Below, in pieces: positions 9,300 to 19,834 of a stretch of DNA of 64,000 bases. Origin of the DNA: Incurvaria masculella (taxonomy: Eukaryota > Arthropoda > Insecta > Lepidoptera > Incurvariidae). The notes beneath the pieces were generated by a model that made no database searches, was not told the origin of the DNA, and saw only the letters and a program-made list of their open reading frames with translations. The translations under genes were made by a program, and so were the position numbers. The stretch is taken from assembly GCA_946894095.1 (NCBI GenBank), contig OX335652.1, forward strand, positions 7,339,001 through 7,403,000, written 5' to 3'. The first letter of the stretch is position 1. Each line of letters begins with the position of its first letter.

Positions 9300-11795
9300 A
9301 GAATTTGTGTGACCACATTGTAACTGGATATGGATGGGTATAATACCACACCTACTGTTACAGCCTCATTTATATTCAATGTATCATTTTATCTTAATCA
9401 TGTCACCAAACAAACCATCTGATGACCTATGAAGTTTCAGACATATGCGTCAACATTTTTGCACGCTCATAACTTGAGATGTACCAAACCGATTAACACA
9501 GAGTTTTCTCTGTAACATTTTGTTATATCTAAGAATGGTTCATCACCACGATTTGTCATCAGGTCTCTGGGCAATGAATTGAGCGTACATTTTGGTCAGA
9601 GCGTAATTTTAAACGTGAGAGCAATTCCAATTATTAATTCATTTCCATTCCCACATCTGGCATTTTCTTGCATGCATTTTCTTTCTTCCAAAATGTATGC
9701 AGCGTGCCTCGTCATAAGTAGAAAATGACGCAGGAACTGCCTACGGCTGCGACGGACATGTAAACGATTGTGCTAAGTGTGAAGTTGGAAAGTGATGGAG
9801 TTGACCTACATCCGACAGATGTGAAGATTGCGGTGTGGTGTGGTTTAGGATGGCCGCATCCGCCGCGTCTCCGCCGCGGCGCCGCCGGGACAGAGAATGA
9901 TGTAGAAAAGACAGGCTAATTTTAGGGCTTTTTTGACAGAACGATCTGTCCACACCCAAACAGCTTTGTACACATGACATACGTTGTTAAGTTGACCACA
10001 GCTTTTACACCAGAACGAGTGAAGTTTATTTGTAGGTTTTTTACTGAGTTAATAGAATCCGCGGTCAGTTTGTTACTTAGTGTAGTTTTAGTGCCAAAAG
10101 TCTGATGCATGCAGCAACTTTCAGGTCTTGCTCTTATACATCGCAATAATTTCTTTGATATGCCATATTATTATATATTTTGGTAGCATATATTTATTCT
10201 GGGACGTGAGTAGTATGTATATAAGATGTGTTATATGCGTAAAAATCAGATTATTAAAATATCTTGTCGTTTCCAACTCTTACTTATTGAACTTCATGGA
10301 TGCAACATAGCGCCGCTCTACTACAGCCTGAATCACGGTTGAATTATGCGCGGATGATTTTATCTGATGATATCCAGCATTGAACTAGCTGCGTGCACTT
10401 TCCATTAGAGTTGTCGGAGATTGCACAGATAAGCATCGCGACTTTCCACGTCATATTATATTATTTGACCTGTGTTTTTAATAATGATTTATATCAGTAT
10501 TTCCGAACGCGAATGAATCGAATTTTCCGACGAAAATGTTCAACCTTGGGGAAAAATAACTTTCCAAATGTTTTATGGAGATCTATGAACTACTATATAT
10601 ATTTTTTACATTCATTTGCTGACATGGATCATTTAAAATTGGTCACTTGGACTTTCTTGCAGAAATATTGTAGTTCATTTTATCGTATTGTATTTCATTT
10701 AAAACTTCTAGTAGTCAAACTACACTGAAAGTGACGACACATACTGATCCGCGGATTATATTAACGAAGTGAAGTGGTCTATAGATTGTTATTGTTTTCG
10801 CCCACATTTATGTTATATGTAATAACATACTTATGACGACATAAATGATAATGACAACGAAACATTTCTGCTTGACGAAGAATAATAAAAAAACAACAAC
10901 CGTCAATGCGATCGTCTTTAACTTAGTTGGTACGTTACGTTCAAACCATGTTCAAACTTTAACGGATTCAATGGTTTATTGGTACGGACCATTATGAAAA
11001 AGAAAAAAACACAAGCAGAAACGATAACCAGGCGAAGAGCAAGAAACTTATCAATGCACGCAACGAAGGATAAAAACATGCATGCATGAGCTAAGAGCAC
11101 TAGAAGTTCAATTGTCGTACGTAATGTCGTATTATATCATTTAAACCAATCTACGAGGCAGAATCGCACCGACCTCGACTACACACAAGGTCAAGTTCGT
11201 GTCCGAAGCAGAGATGCGACGCCCACCTTTTATGCATCCGCGACCAAAGAAACTTTTGCAGCGGGGATACTTGTATTCTCAACCATCTTCTACAAATATG
11301 CTCATCGAATCTGCACAATAACGCTATTTCTCCGACGGGTCAGCATGGTCTTCGCAGCCCCCGAATACGTTCGAAAGCTATCTCGTTGGGCGCCCAATGG
11401 TTGAGGCACGCTATCAGAAGCGCTTTACATAAAAACCAATAATATCTTGTACAGAGATACACCACCGTATTGTCGGGCACTGGACTCTATGACCATTTCT
11501 TGAACAATCGGTTCGCCGCCCGCCCATAAATCTCACAATTGAGGAGCGATGAGAAAGTTTACATGCGCCACAACCATACAAGGACTGCGTCGACACCGTG
11601 GCTACATTCATCAAGCAAGAGTTCAATTGGTTACGTAAATTATCATAAAGGTGCGATTCCGGGCAATGCTGCACGCTGTAGGCAGCATTAGAAAAGTTGC
11701 CTACCGCTGGTGTCAGCAGCATTAGCAATGCTGTCTGCCGCCACTGTCACAGAATTACTGCTACAGTCTGCAGCCAGGTTGATTCTGAGCTCAAT
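9300..11795. other. Long stretch without recognised features
   Basis: I found no repeat family, tRNA-like box or tandem repeat. Short GC-rich patch at 9840-9895. The region 11170-11730 is more GC-balanced and carries open frames of about 100 codons on both strands (11414-11728 minus, 11697-11912 plus), none with recognisable motifs; the latter two run into the MINE-2 copy. Confidence 0.35.
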
Positions 11796-11803
11796 AAAAA
11801 ACA

Positions 11804-12061
11804 ACTGGCCAAGTTCGAGTCGGACTCGCACACGAAGGGTTCCGTACCATCAACACCAAAAAATCACGTTTTTAGTATGGGATCCCCTTTATTTTATATT
11901 ATTATGTTATAGCGGCAAAATAAATACACACTCTGTGAAAATTTCAGCTGCCTACCTATTACGGTTCATGACATACAGCCCTGTGACGGACGGACGGACG
12001 GACGGACAGCGGAGGCTTAGTAATAGGGTTCCGTTTTCACCCTTTGGGTACGGAACCCTAA
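11804..12061 (+). mobile_element. MINE-2-like element, near full length with short middle
   Basis: Begins CTGGCCAAGTTCGAGTCGGA (one base different from the usual GGCCAAG) after an A-rich flank and ends GGGTACGGAACCCTAAA. GACG microsatellite of 4-5 units (11986-12006). Lies 80-90 bp from an opposite-facing copy at 12145, so the two form an inverted pair. Confidence 0.9.
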
Positions 12062-12144
12062 ATAGGAGCGTAAGGAACAACAAATGAGCTGACAGCTGCA
12101 TCAGCATTACTCGAAATCGTACCTCGATCATTATACATTTTCTT

Positions 12145-12453
12145 TTTTAGGGTTCCGTACCCAAAGGGTGAAAACGGAACCCTATTACTAAGCCTCCGCT
12201 GTCCGTCCGTCCGTCCGTCCGTCCGTCCGTTCGTCTGTCCGTCTGTCACAGGGCTGTATCTCAGTAACCGTAACAGGTAGACAGCTGAAATTTTCACTGA
12301 GTGTGTATTTATTTTGCCGCTATAACAACAAATAGGTAAGATTAAAAAATAATCAAAATTAAAGGGGGCTCCCATACAAAAAAACGTGATTTTTTTTAGG
12401 ATGGTACGGAACCTTTCGTGTGCGAGTCCGACTCGCACTTGGCCGGTTTTTTT
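12145..12453 (-). mobile_element. MINE-2-like element, full length
   Basis: Runs from TTTTTTAGGGTTCCGTACCC through a (GTCC)n tract (12199-12250, with GTTC and GTCT variants) to GCACTTGGCCGG and T7. It faces the copy at 11804-12061, with about 85 bp between them; such inverted pairs could snap back as a long hairpin if transcribed. Confidence 0.9.
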
Positions 12454-14480
12454 AATGGCTGAGGTTCCGGTTAACGAAACCTTATTCGCATCAGTCCGTT
12501 TTCGCATATAAATATGCAATTAAAAACGTATTAGAAATTTTAGCATACATTCCTAAAATCTAAGGCAACCTTTAAATGCTGCGTCAAGTACTGAGAAATT
12601 AGCAGGGCTTCGCGTGATCAAAATTCTCATTGGAACGCATGGTCGAGTAACCTGTTGTCTGCTGTGACCGGGTCGGTCAAGTTTGGTAAACAATTGCCTT
12701 CTCGCTTCCGAAAAAGGCAGTTCGAATCCAGCGCACTACCAGATACGGAAGGCTGCCCCGTAAGGAAGTCTGACCGGCCCCTATGCTTCCCATGTGGGCC
12801 GACGCGATATCAGCAATGTTCGCGGCGAGAAGTGGTACGACAGTGTGATGGATCATTCCGGCTGGAAAGTGAAATGCATTCCCATTCCTACTCCCCAAAT
12901 AAGGAATGACTTCCGGAATTAATGTTGAATGGTACTAAGAGAAACCGCGGAGAACCCTCAAAACCCGGAATAGTTACAAATTAACCTCAGAATGGTTATA
13001 TGGGAATGGTTAAGGGATACTCCGACAACCCGCACAAATCCGGAATCCGATTCAGGATTTTATTAAAATTTTTCGGCATTGTTAAAAAAGTTGGAACATT
13101 TTTGATCATGCTAGAAAAATCATGCGGTCTGGAATGACCATTTGAAGGCGGAATGCATGGTTGAAAATCGGTATTAACATGTTTGATGAAGAGTTGTAAT
13201 GGGAGGCGGGTTCTCGGATTGGGGTGTACTCGGAATCACCCATCGCTGTACGACACTTTACTCAGATGACAGTAAAAAATACTTAAATACGTGCGATTGG
13301 ATCGACCCACATCGGAGATTTTGAAAATTAGCAGAAAAAACATTTTGTCTAGACTTCATTTTAAGCAAGATTCTAACCTGCGACCATGGGTTGCTTTGGC
13401 TTCACAGGAATGTCCAGTCTAAACAACATTATCTAGATCTGATTAGAATGCTTGACATTTTAGAGAATTAAGCTGTTTCTTTTGCATTCTAAAATCCAAA
13501 AGCTGGGCATCTTGACCCAAATGACGTTCGATAAACGATAATGCCTCAGTCGAAATGTTTTTACTTCATTAAATTAACGGTAATGCTAAACAATGAAAAC
13601 GTAAACACCGTAAAGACACCGCCGTTAGGAGTTTAAACGGTCATGGATGACTAGTCGGTCAAGGTCGGAGCGACGAGGCCCTTATTCTTCATAATGGTCG
13701 AAGCGAAGATCCACTCAAATGACTGAATCGAGTCCGATCAACTCAAATTATTTATGTACTTTACGGGATAAACTTAAGTCTTTTACTTTGTAAAAAAATG
13801 GAATAAAATTTAACGTTCTTACAATAAAAAGTCAACACTCATAAGAACTAGTCGATCCCGTAGATTCTTTATCTTTACTGTGAAAAACACTCCCTACCGA
13901 AGTTGTTCTCTGAAAGCACAACCTGGGGTCCTCCAAAGATCGTGTGAAGTAGCGTAGCGTCGTCGGGTGCATCTTAGCTAAGTGGGTGGAGTACGCGAAA
14001 TGCCGTCAATTACATTAATGCATAACGTGTTAAAAGTTAAGAAAGTTAACGCCTATTTCGAAGAGGCAGACTACAAAACAAATCTTAAAATTAAGAAGAC
14101 AATATTCATCTGAGAGACAGCAACATAGACCACAGAAACACACCTGATTGATATCACCTGAATAGTGCTATATTGGACTACAGAAACGCCGCTGATGTAG
14201 ATAGCTTAAACAATGCATCCAACAGAAAAACTACTAATGATGGCCACCCATTCAGACAAAGTAGGCGAGTCCTACACTGAGTCACTGATGGATCCGATTT
14301 TGGCCGTGCCTCCGGCTATTCTCAAAGACGCTCAGGCACTATCGAAGCTAATTAATCGAATAGGCCATTGATCGTCGTCGTCACGCTAAGATAGCCTCGC
14401 TTGGGAACGCTCTCATTATTCGTTCCCAAGCGGGAACTAAGGCCCAGTGAACACGTTGTTAAGTCAAGTAGCTTCCATTA
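12454..14480. other. Long stretch without recognised features
   Basis: No genes or known repeats identified. From about 12880 to 13240 the motif GGAATGG/CCGGAAT recurs at irregular spacing, giving a weak low-complexity texture reminiscent of the 60.88-60.96-kb hairpin, but no clear unit can be defined. Confidence 0.35.
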
Positions 14481-14485
14481 AGAAC

Positions 14486-14845
14486 GGCCCGTAAGCTATG
14501 CTCCCCATACAAACGTTGTTTACTAATCATTTGAAAACCTCTATTCCAATTAAATTGATATTTAATATCTAATATCAGGTAACAAATATCTGTGTCTGCA
14601 CGCTTTTGTTTTTTTGACAAATATAAACCGAATGAAATGAAAGCAAAAAGAAAATCTTCATACGAATTTTGTTTTCTCTGTGGTTTGACCCAGAATACAT
14701 TTACCGAAAAAACAAAGACATGTAGACACAGATATTTTTAGCTTAATATTAGATACCAAATATCAAGTAAGTTGGAACAGTGGTTTTCAAATTATTAGTA
14801 AACTACGTTTGTATGGGAGGCGAAATTTTCTGATGCTTACGGGCC
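14486..14845. mobile_element. Foldback MITE with long inverted ends
   Basis: Left end GGCCCGTAAGC..., right end ...GCTTACGGGCC. Next to these, CCCATACAAACGTTGTTTAC and, on the right, GTAAACTACGTTTGTATGGG are also inverted matches, as are AATCATTTGAAAACC and GGTTTTCAAATTATT, and ATATCTGTGTCTGCA and TGTAGACACAGATAT. The pairs nest in order, so nearly the whole 360 bp can fold back on itself. No coding capacity. A diverged relative is at 34555-34910. Superfamily unknown; the target duplication is not clear. Confidence 0.75.
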
Positions 14846-14849
14846 GACC

Positions 14850-15440
14850 TTGAGCCAAAATGGTCCAAATAACTCAATATTTGCCAGTCTACGCGTGGAC
14901 AGTGAGCAGCAACTGCGAAGTGTCAACTGTAACTCGCTACTTTACTGAACAACGTGTGGACTGGCACAAACCCCATACTGGACTGCAAACTTAATGTAGT
15001 CGATGTAGTACAAAATACTGATAATAAATAAAGCATTTGAGTACTAAATCGCCCATCCATGGATTTTTAGATTCGTGTAGATTTTTTTTTTTATTTCTAC
15101 ACAAATATAAAAATGTATGCCTCAATTGCTCTATTTATTTGTGTAAGCTAGCGAAATATATTAAAGGACGTTTCAATCAACAAAACGATAAACATATATA
15201 ATTCATAATATATCTTCAAATATTTCTAAAAATATATTTATGCTCGATTTACATCGTTGCAGAATCGGTGGCCCGCTTCACCCAAACTGGAGCCCCAGCT
15301 AATGTTATCCTGTAATCCTTTTATGGCATATGCGTAAAAAATATCCTTGAAACTAGAACACATCGATGAGCATTCAGCGTGGGCGATATTGCCAGATACC
15401 CAGGAAACATATTAAATTGTGCCTAACTAGATGCTTGCTC
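14850..15440. other. Stretch without recognised features
   Basis: A/T-rich; T-run at 15080-15095. Nothing else recognised. Confidence 0.4.
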
Positions 15441-15441
15441 T

Positions 15442-15726
15442 TTTTAGAGTTCCGTACCCAAAGGGTACCCAAACGGAACCCTATTACTAAGCCTCCGTTG
15501 TCCGTCCGTCCGTCCGTCCGTCCGTCACAGGGCAGTATCTCATGAACCTTAATAGGTAGGCAGGTTTCATAGAAAGTGTACTTATTTTGCCGCTATAACA
15601 ACAAATAGGTAAAATTAAAAAAAAAAAATAAAGGACTCCCATACAAAAAAACGTGATTTTTTTGTGTTAAATTTTGTACGATGGTAAGGAACCCTTCGTG
15701 TGCGAGTCCGAATCGCACTTGGCCGA
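15442..15726 (-). mobile_element. MINE-2-like element, full length
   Basis: Begins TTTTTAGAGTTCCGTACCCA (one substitution in the usual AGGGTTCC) and ends CACTTGGCCGATTTTT. GTCC tract of 5-6 units at 15500-15526. Followed within about 13 bp by a SINE fragment on the same strand. Confidence 0.88.
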
Positions 15727-15738
15727 TTTTTCGTAACT

Positions 15739-15864
15739 GTACATAGATGGCTAATACCAAACTGACAGTCAGATGACAGCCTTATGCCAGGACCTTCCTT
15801 AAATTGCTCGGCTACATTGAACTGGATAGAAAACACGGACAATTTTCATTGCCGCTTCGACGGC
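15739..15864 (-). mobile_element. SINE fragment (3' part)
   Basis: Shares ATGGCTAATACCA, TGCCAGGACCTTCC, GGCTACATTGAACTGGAT and TTTTCATTGCCGCTTCGAC with the 6.3-kb SINE read in reverse. The tRNA-like head is missing, as expected for a 5'-truncated copy. Confidence 0.8.
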
Positions 15865-15867
15865 ATG

Positions 15868-16470
15868 CGCGGATGCCCGCTCTATCGATGATCTTTCAGC
15901 GCTTTATCGATAAGTGATTTGTAACTCGTAAATAAAGGCTTTTAGCGTTGCGTTCGAACGTTTTCGATGAGCTAATTGCTATGAACACAGAGTACAGTAC
16001 AGATGATGACGGCGACGCGGTGGCAGCTGTTACATCTGGGTGGTCGAGATAGTGTCGCTAGTCGGCAGATGTTATCAGTCGGAGGTGTGGTCGTAGGCAT
16101 AAATCACCACATGGCAAATGTAATGTCGCCACTAAAATAATTCATTAGTGCTTACACTATCTCTTCTTTACATATGTGTTTAGATTAATACCGTCGACGC
16201 ACAAAATGTTTTGTAAACTTACGGTTTACGCGTCCAACGAAATACTTCGGCATTGTTGGGACCACTTCGTAGCTCTGGAGTTATGTCTGACAGTCCCGCT
16301 CGCCAAACGGTAACTCCGGGACAACGCAGTGGTCTTGACGAGGCGAAACATTTCGGCCAAGCACGGCACCGCAAACCGGGAAACGGTAAGTTCGCAAACA
16401 CACTATCCTTTACAGTCGGCACCTTTTGCAGAGAATAAGTGATTGCCTTATGTTAGAATTTATTACAAAC
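15868..16470. other. Stretch without recognised features
   Basis: No repeat family recognised. Between 16219 and 16438 both strands are open for just over 60 codons, with balanced base composition, but no motif is seen in either. Confidence 0.35.
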
Positions 16471-16474
16471 AAGA

Positions 16475-16664
16475 ATGGTACCATCCTACATAATTGTACG
16501 AATACAATGGTACATAATTTTACCTATTTGTTGTTATAGAGGTTAAGGTTAAATACACACTCTGTGAAATTTTACAGCCATGTGACAGACGGACAGACGG
16601 GCGGATAGCGGAGGCTTAGTAATAGGGTTCCGTTGGCACCCTTTGGGTACAGAACCCTAAAAAC
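16475..16664 (+). mobile_element. MINE-2-like element, 5'-deleted copy
   Basis: Recognisable from AATGGTACCATCC..., TACCTATTTGTTGTTATAG, ACACTCTGTGAAA, CAGACGGACAGACG and GGCTTAGTAATAGGGTTCCG to the end GGGTACAGAACCCTAAAAA. The part before the ACGATGG/ACCATC segment is absent and the middle has deletions. Confidence 0.8.
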
Positions 16665-16669
16665 TAAAA

Positions 16670-17262
16670 ACAACCTACAACTTCCTATCTTGTATATTAC
16701 AGAAACACACGTACATAAGTAAATTCAAGCAATCAAAAGTTCCTGTATTATCAAAAGGTACCTAGTATTTCTACAGAAGAAGTAATAGGTATTGCTGTTA
16801 AATATATGTATATAAATCGCTGCTAATGAAGGAACATTTAATTATCCAATTTATGGTCAAATTTAACTTCTAAGTTAACGACAGATTCGAACGAGGTCGT
16901 AGCTGCAAATAGCTTTTGGGTCAAAATCGTAAATGTTTTGCATTTAATTGCATCAAATCAGACGTGTAATTAGCATGCACTTTATTAGCAACCGGTTCAA
17001 CATCGGCTCCTTCTTTATCGTTAGTTTTGTTGGTTACAGGTACCGGCAAACAACTAGAACCCTTCGACTTGTGCGCAGGAACAGCAGCTGTGTCACGTAG
17101 CCATTGTATTCTAGGAATCTGCCGAGACCAAGACGAGAACTCTGCTGTTGATGTGTTTATATTTCGGCTAAGAAAATCGTGCACGTCTTGGGATTCGAAC
17201 CCGAGCCCTTCCGACACAAGAGGCGTTACATAACGCGGACAATATTTATGTCATATTCTTAT
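16670..17262. other. Stretch with an isolated B-box-like site
   Basis: On the minus strand GGTTCGAATCC (about 17190-17200) is a perfect polymerase III B box, in the sequence GGGCTCGGGTTCGAATCCCA, but I do not see a matching A box or a tRNA fold. It may be a remnant of a tRNA-derived SINE. The rest of the stretch is unremarkable. Confidence 0.35.
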
Positions 17263-17263
17263 T

Positions 17264-18206
17264 AAATACTAGCAGCCCGTCCCGGCTTTGCACGGGCATA
17301 AAATAATTTAAAAAATATTATTTTTACACAATGATACACAAATAAACCCTTATTGCGTAGAGTTCCTAAAAGAAGAGCATATACCTACATTGAAATATTT
17401 GAAATAAATATAAAAAAAATTGTGAATATATATATTTTTTCTTTTTTTTATGTATTTTTCATACTATTAATTATTGTAAAAAGGTCATAACCACAAAAAA
17501 AAACCCTTAAATAAATAATTTATTGAGTTAAAGCCAGGAAGTAAACACTATTTGATGTTGTTTTATTTTTCACTTAATAATTAGCTTAACTGTTATTATG
17601 ATACTTTTTAGATTACCACGGTCGTTAGACATGTTTGAATGAACACAATACCCGTTTTTCACATGAAATTAACTGAGCAGAGAGCAATGAGTAGCTGTCA
17701 AACAATGTATCACGCACCGGCGCCATCTACTTAAAATATTGGTTTGTAGTACATGCTATGTATCAGAGATGTCGCTGTATGTAAAAAAAGATTTTCCCGC
17801 TTTTTCAGTAATGAGTAGCTGTCAAACAATGTATCACGCACCGGCGCCATCTACTTAAAATATTGGTTTGTAGTACATGCTATGTATCAGAGATGGCGCT
17901 GTATGTAAAAAAAGATTTTCCCGCTTTTTCAGTAATGAGTAGCTGTCAAACAATGTATCACGCACCGGCATCATCTACTTAAAATATTGGTTTGTAGTAC
18001 ATACTATGTATCAGAGATGGCGCTGTATGTAAAAAAAGGATTTTCCCGCTGTTCTGTTCAAATTTTTCCTGAATTTTCTTTGCTGTAAACCTCACGGAGC
18101 CCGAGACCTTTTCAACGAATGCAAAACCGTGGAAATCGGTTCGTGCGTTCTGGAGTTATAGCGTCAGGAAGGAAAAGCCGACTTATTTTTATATAGTAGA
18201 TTAAGT
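17264..18206 (+). mobile_element. Interspersed repeat with CCCGTCCCGG head
   Basis: Starts ACTAGCAGCCCGTCCCGGCT, a head seen widely in lepidopteran repeats. It ends with GAAATCGGTTCGTGCGTTCT, GTTATAGCGTCAGGAAGG and TTTTATATAGTAGA. Similar in plan to the GCGGTACCCGG repeats at 41.3 and 49.7 kb. No coding capacity. It carries a three-copy 124-bp tandem repeat (separate entry). Possible short flanking match TTAAAT on both sides. Confidence 0.6.
17687..18058 (+). repeat. Tandem repeat, 3 x 124 bp
   Basis: Units begin ATGAGTAGCTGTCAAACAAT at 17687, 17811 and 17935 (exact period 124). Units differ at only a handful of sites (for example GGCGCCATC in the first two, GGCATCATC in the third; GATGTCGCTG in the first, GATGGCGCTG later), so the duplication is recent. 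Each unit contains AGATGGCGCTG and CGGCGCCATCT, which are partly complementary. Confidence 0.95.
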
Positions 18207-18282
18207 TAAATGTTTATCTATCACAATAATAATAATTATATTTAGTATATTGTGTTTTGATCTCAACTCCCGACACATATTT

Positions 18283-18670
18283 GTACAGCTCATGGTGTAG
18301 GCGCTAGATGACTTGCCTTTCATGCGAGAGGTTACGGTTTCAATTCCTCGCTCCGGTCATGAACCAATTTATTTCTCTTTCTGAGGTGTATAAGAGCATT
18401 TCGTGCAAATGCTAGCTGTTCATTGGTTCGGAACCCGTGTAAAACTGCAGGTCCCCTTCCCCTACTAGGTGGGCTGCATTGGATGAAACTATGGATGAAG
18501 CGGCAATGAAAACTTGTCCGTGCTTTCCATACAGTTCAGTGGTGCCGTGCTCGTAAAGGGAATGTCCTGGCATGGCACCTAATTCCTTTGGGAATGTGGT
18601 GTATTGGGCTAATATCATGACGGTGGCTGTGTGGTGTGGTATTAGCCATCCATGTCAGGTTGCTTGAACA
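18283..18670 (+). mobile_element. tRNA-derived SINE, near full length
   Basis: Head has GGTTTCAATTCC (18337-18348), a B box with one extra T. Body shares GAAAACTTGTCCGTGCTTTC, CCAGTTCAGT-like and TGGCACCTAATTCC with the 6.3-kb copy, then CATCCATGTCAGGTTGC. A MINE-2 copy follows directly at 18671. Confidence 0.8.
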
Positions 18671-18888
18671 AGCGAAGTGCGAGTCGGACTCGCACACGAA
18701 GAGTTCCGTACCATGATACAAGAGTGACCCAAATAAATCACGTTTCTTGTATGGTGGCTCTCTTAATTTTTTATTTGTGATTAAAATTACAGCTGTGAAG
18801 CAGCCCTGTTACAGACGGACGGACGGACAGCGGAGGCTTAGTAACAGGGTTCCGTTTGGCACCCTTTGGGTACGGAACCCTAAAAACC
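18671..18888 (+). mobile_element. MINE-2-like element with internal deletion
   Basis: Starts GCGAAGTGCGAGTCGGACTC and ends GGGTACGGAACCCTAAAAA. About 60 bp of the middle is missing (the TTGTTGTTATAGCGGCAAAA block is absent). Microsatellite is short (3 units, about 18816-18828). Inserted at or near the A-rich tail of the SINE before it. Confidence 0.85.
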
Positions 18889-19257
18889 GACGCATGCCGA
18901 TTCCTGTAATGTTCGTGTCGGAAAATGACGCCAGTTTCACAGCCGCACAAAGGCGTGGATAATTAGAAAAACTTTTGCCAACAACTCAACTGTGGTGCAC
19001 GCACCACCCGCACGAATGTGCCTTAGTGATGGACAATAGTGATGGATTAATAATCTCGACTTATTCAACCGAATGGACATTTGCCGAAAAAATAACAAAA
19101 CTAATAAAGCACGAAGAAAAATACAGTTAGACGATAGGCAACAATCTCATTTAAGCATAAACAACTTATTATGTAACATAATAAATAATGTTGATGATTA
19201 TTTTGTTATTGGAAAGGACGTGCACAAATTAATTAGTGTAATTCAGATTCACTATAA

Positions 19258-19832
19258 ATAAACAATTAAAAAAAACATTAAAATAACCGTCTTCAAAGAA
19301 AAAGCACTAAAAAGTAAAAAAATCATTGCCATTTTTAGGGTTCCGTACCCTAAGGGTGAAAACGGAACCCTATTACTAAGCCTCCGCTGTTCGTCCGTCC
19401 GTCTGTCCGTCCGTCCGTCTGTCACAGGGCTGTATCTCATGAACCGTAATAGGTAGAAATTTTCACAGATTGTGTATTTATTTTGCCGCCATAACAACAA
19501 ATAAGTAAAATAAAAACATTATAAAAATTAAAGGCCCATACAAAAAACGTGATTTTTTTTGTGTTAAATCTTATGCGATGGTAGGGGAACCCTTCGTGTG
19601 CGAGTCCGACTCGTACTTGGCCGGTTTTTGTAGTTAAGATAATTGTAATTTTTGAGTCAGTGTCACTCAAGGTAGCCAAGCTTCTCTTGACTGGCGCAGC
19701 GCGTACCCGGCTGACGCCAACTAAAAAAATTACAATTATCGTAACTACAAAAATGGCAATATTTTTTTTACTATTTTTGTGCTTTTTCTTCCAAGTCGGT
19801 TTTTCTTTGTTAATTTTTTATTTTTTTATTTT
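19258..19832. mobile_element. Palindromic MITE split by a MINE-2 insertion
   Basis: Left arm 19288-19335 (ACCGTCTTC, AAGAAAAAGCAC, AGTAAAAAAATCATTGCCAT) and 19626-19650 (GTAGTTAAGATAATTGTAAT). Right arm 19724-19815 is the inverted match (ATTACAATTATCGTAACTAC, AAAAATGGCAAT, GTGCTTTTTCTTCC, AAGTCGGT). Removing the MINE-2 copy at 19333-19627 restores a palindrome of about 230-280 bp with an unrelated GC-richer centre (19651-19722). Confidence 0.8.
19335..19625 (-). mobile_element. MINE-2-like element, full length, nested
   Basis: AGGGTTCCGTACCCTAAGGG to ACTTGGCCGG with T5 on both sides. GTCC tract 19391-19417, interrupted by GTCT. It interrupts the left arm of the palindromic MITE; the intact right arm gives the empty site (see findings). 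Confidence 0.92.
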
Positions 19833-19834
19833 TG

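Noticed and set aside
11414..11728. Possible DDE transposase remnant on the minus strand
   Set aside because: I tried to match the frames to Harbinger and mariner motifs and found no catalytic pattern or conserved block.
16219..16438. Overlapping open frames on both strands as a small gene
   Set aside because: Both strands are open only because of balanced composition; no motif, no splice signals, and about 60 codons is within chance for 64 kb.
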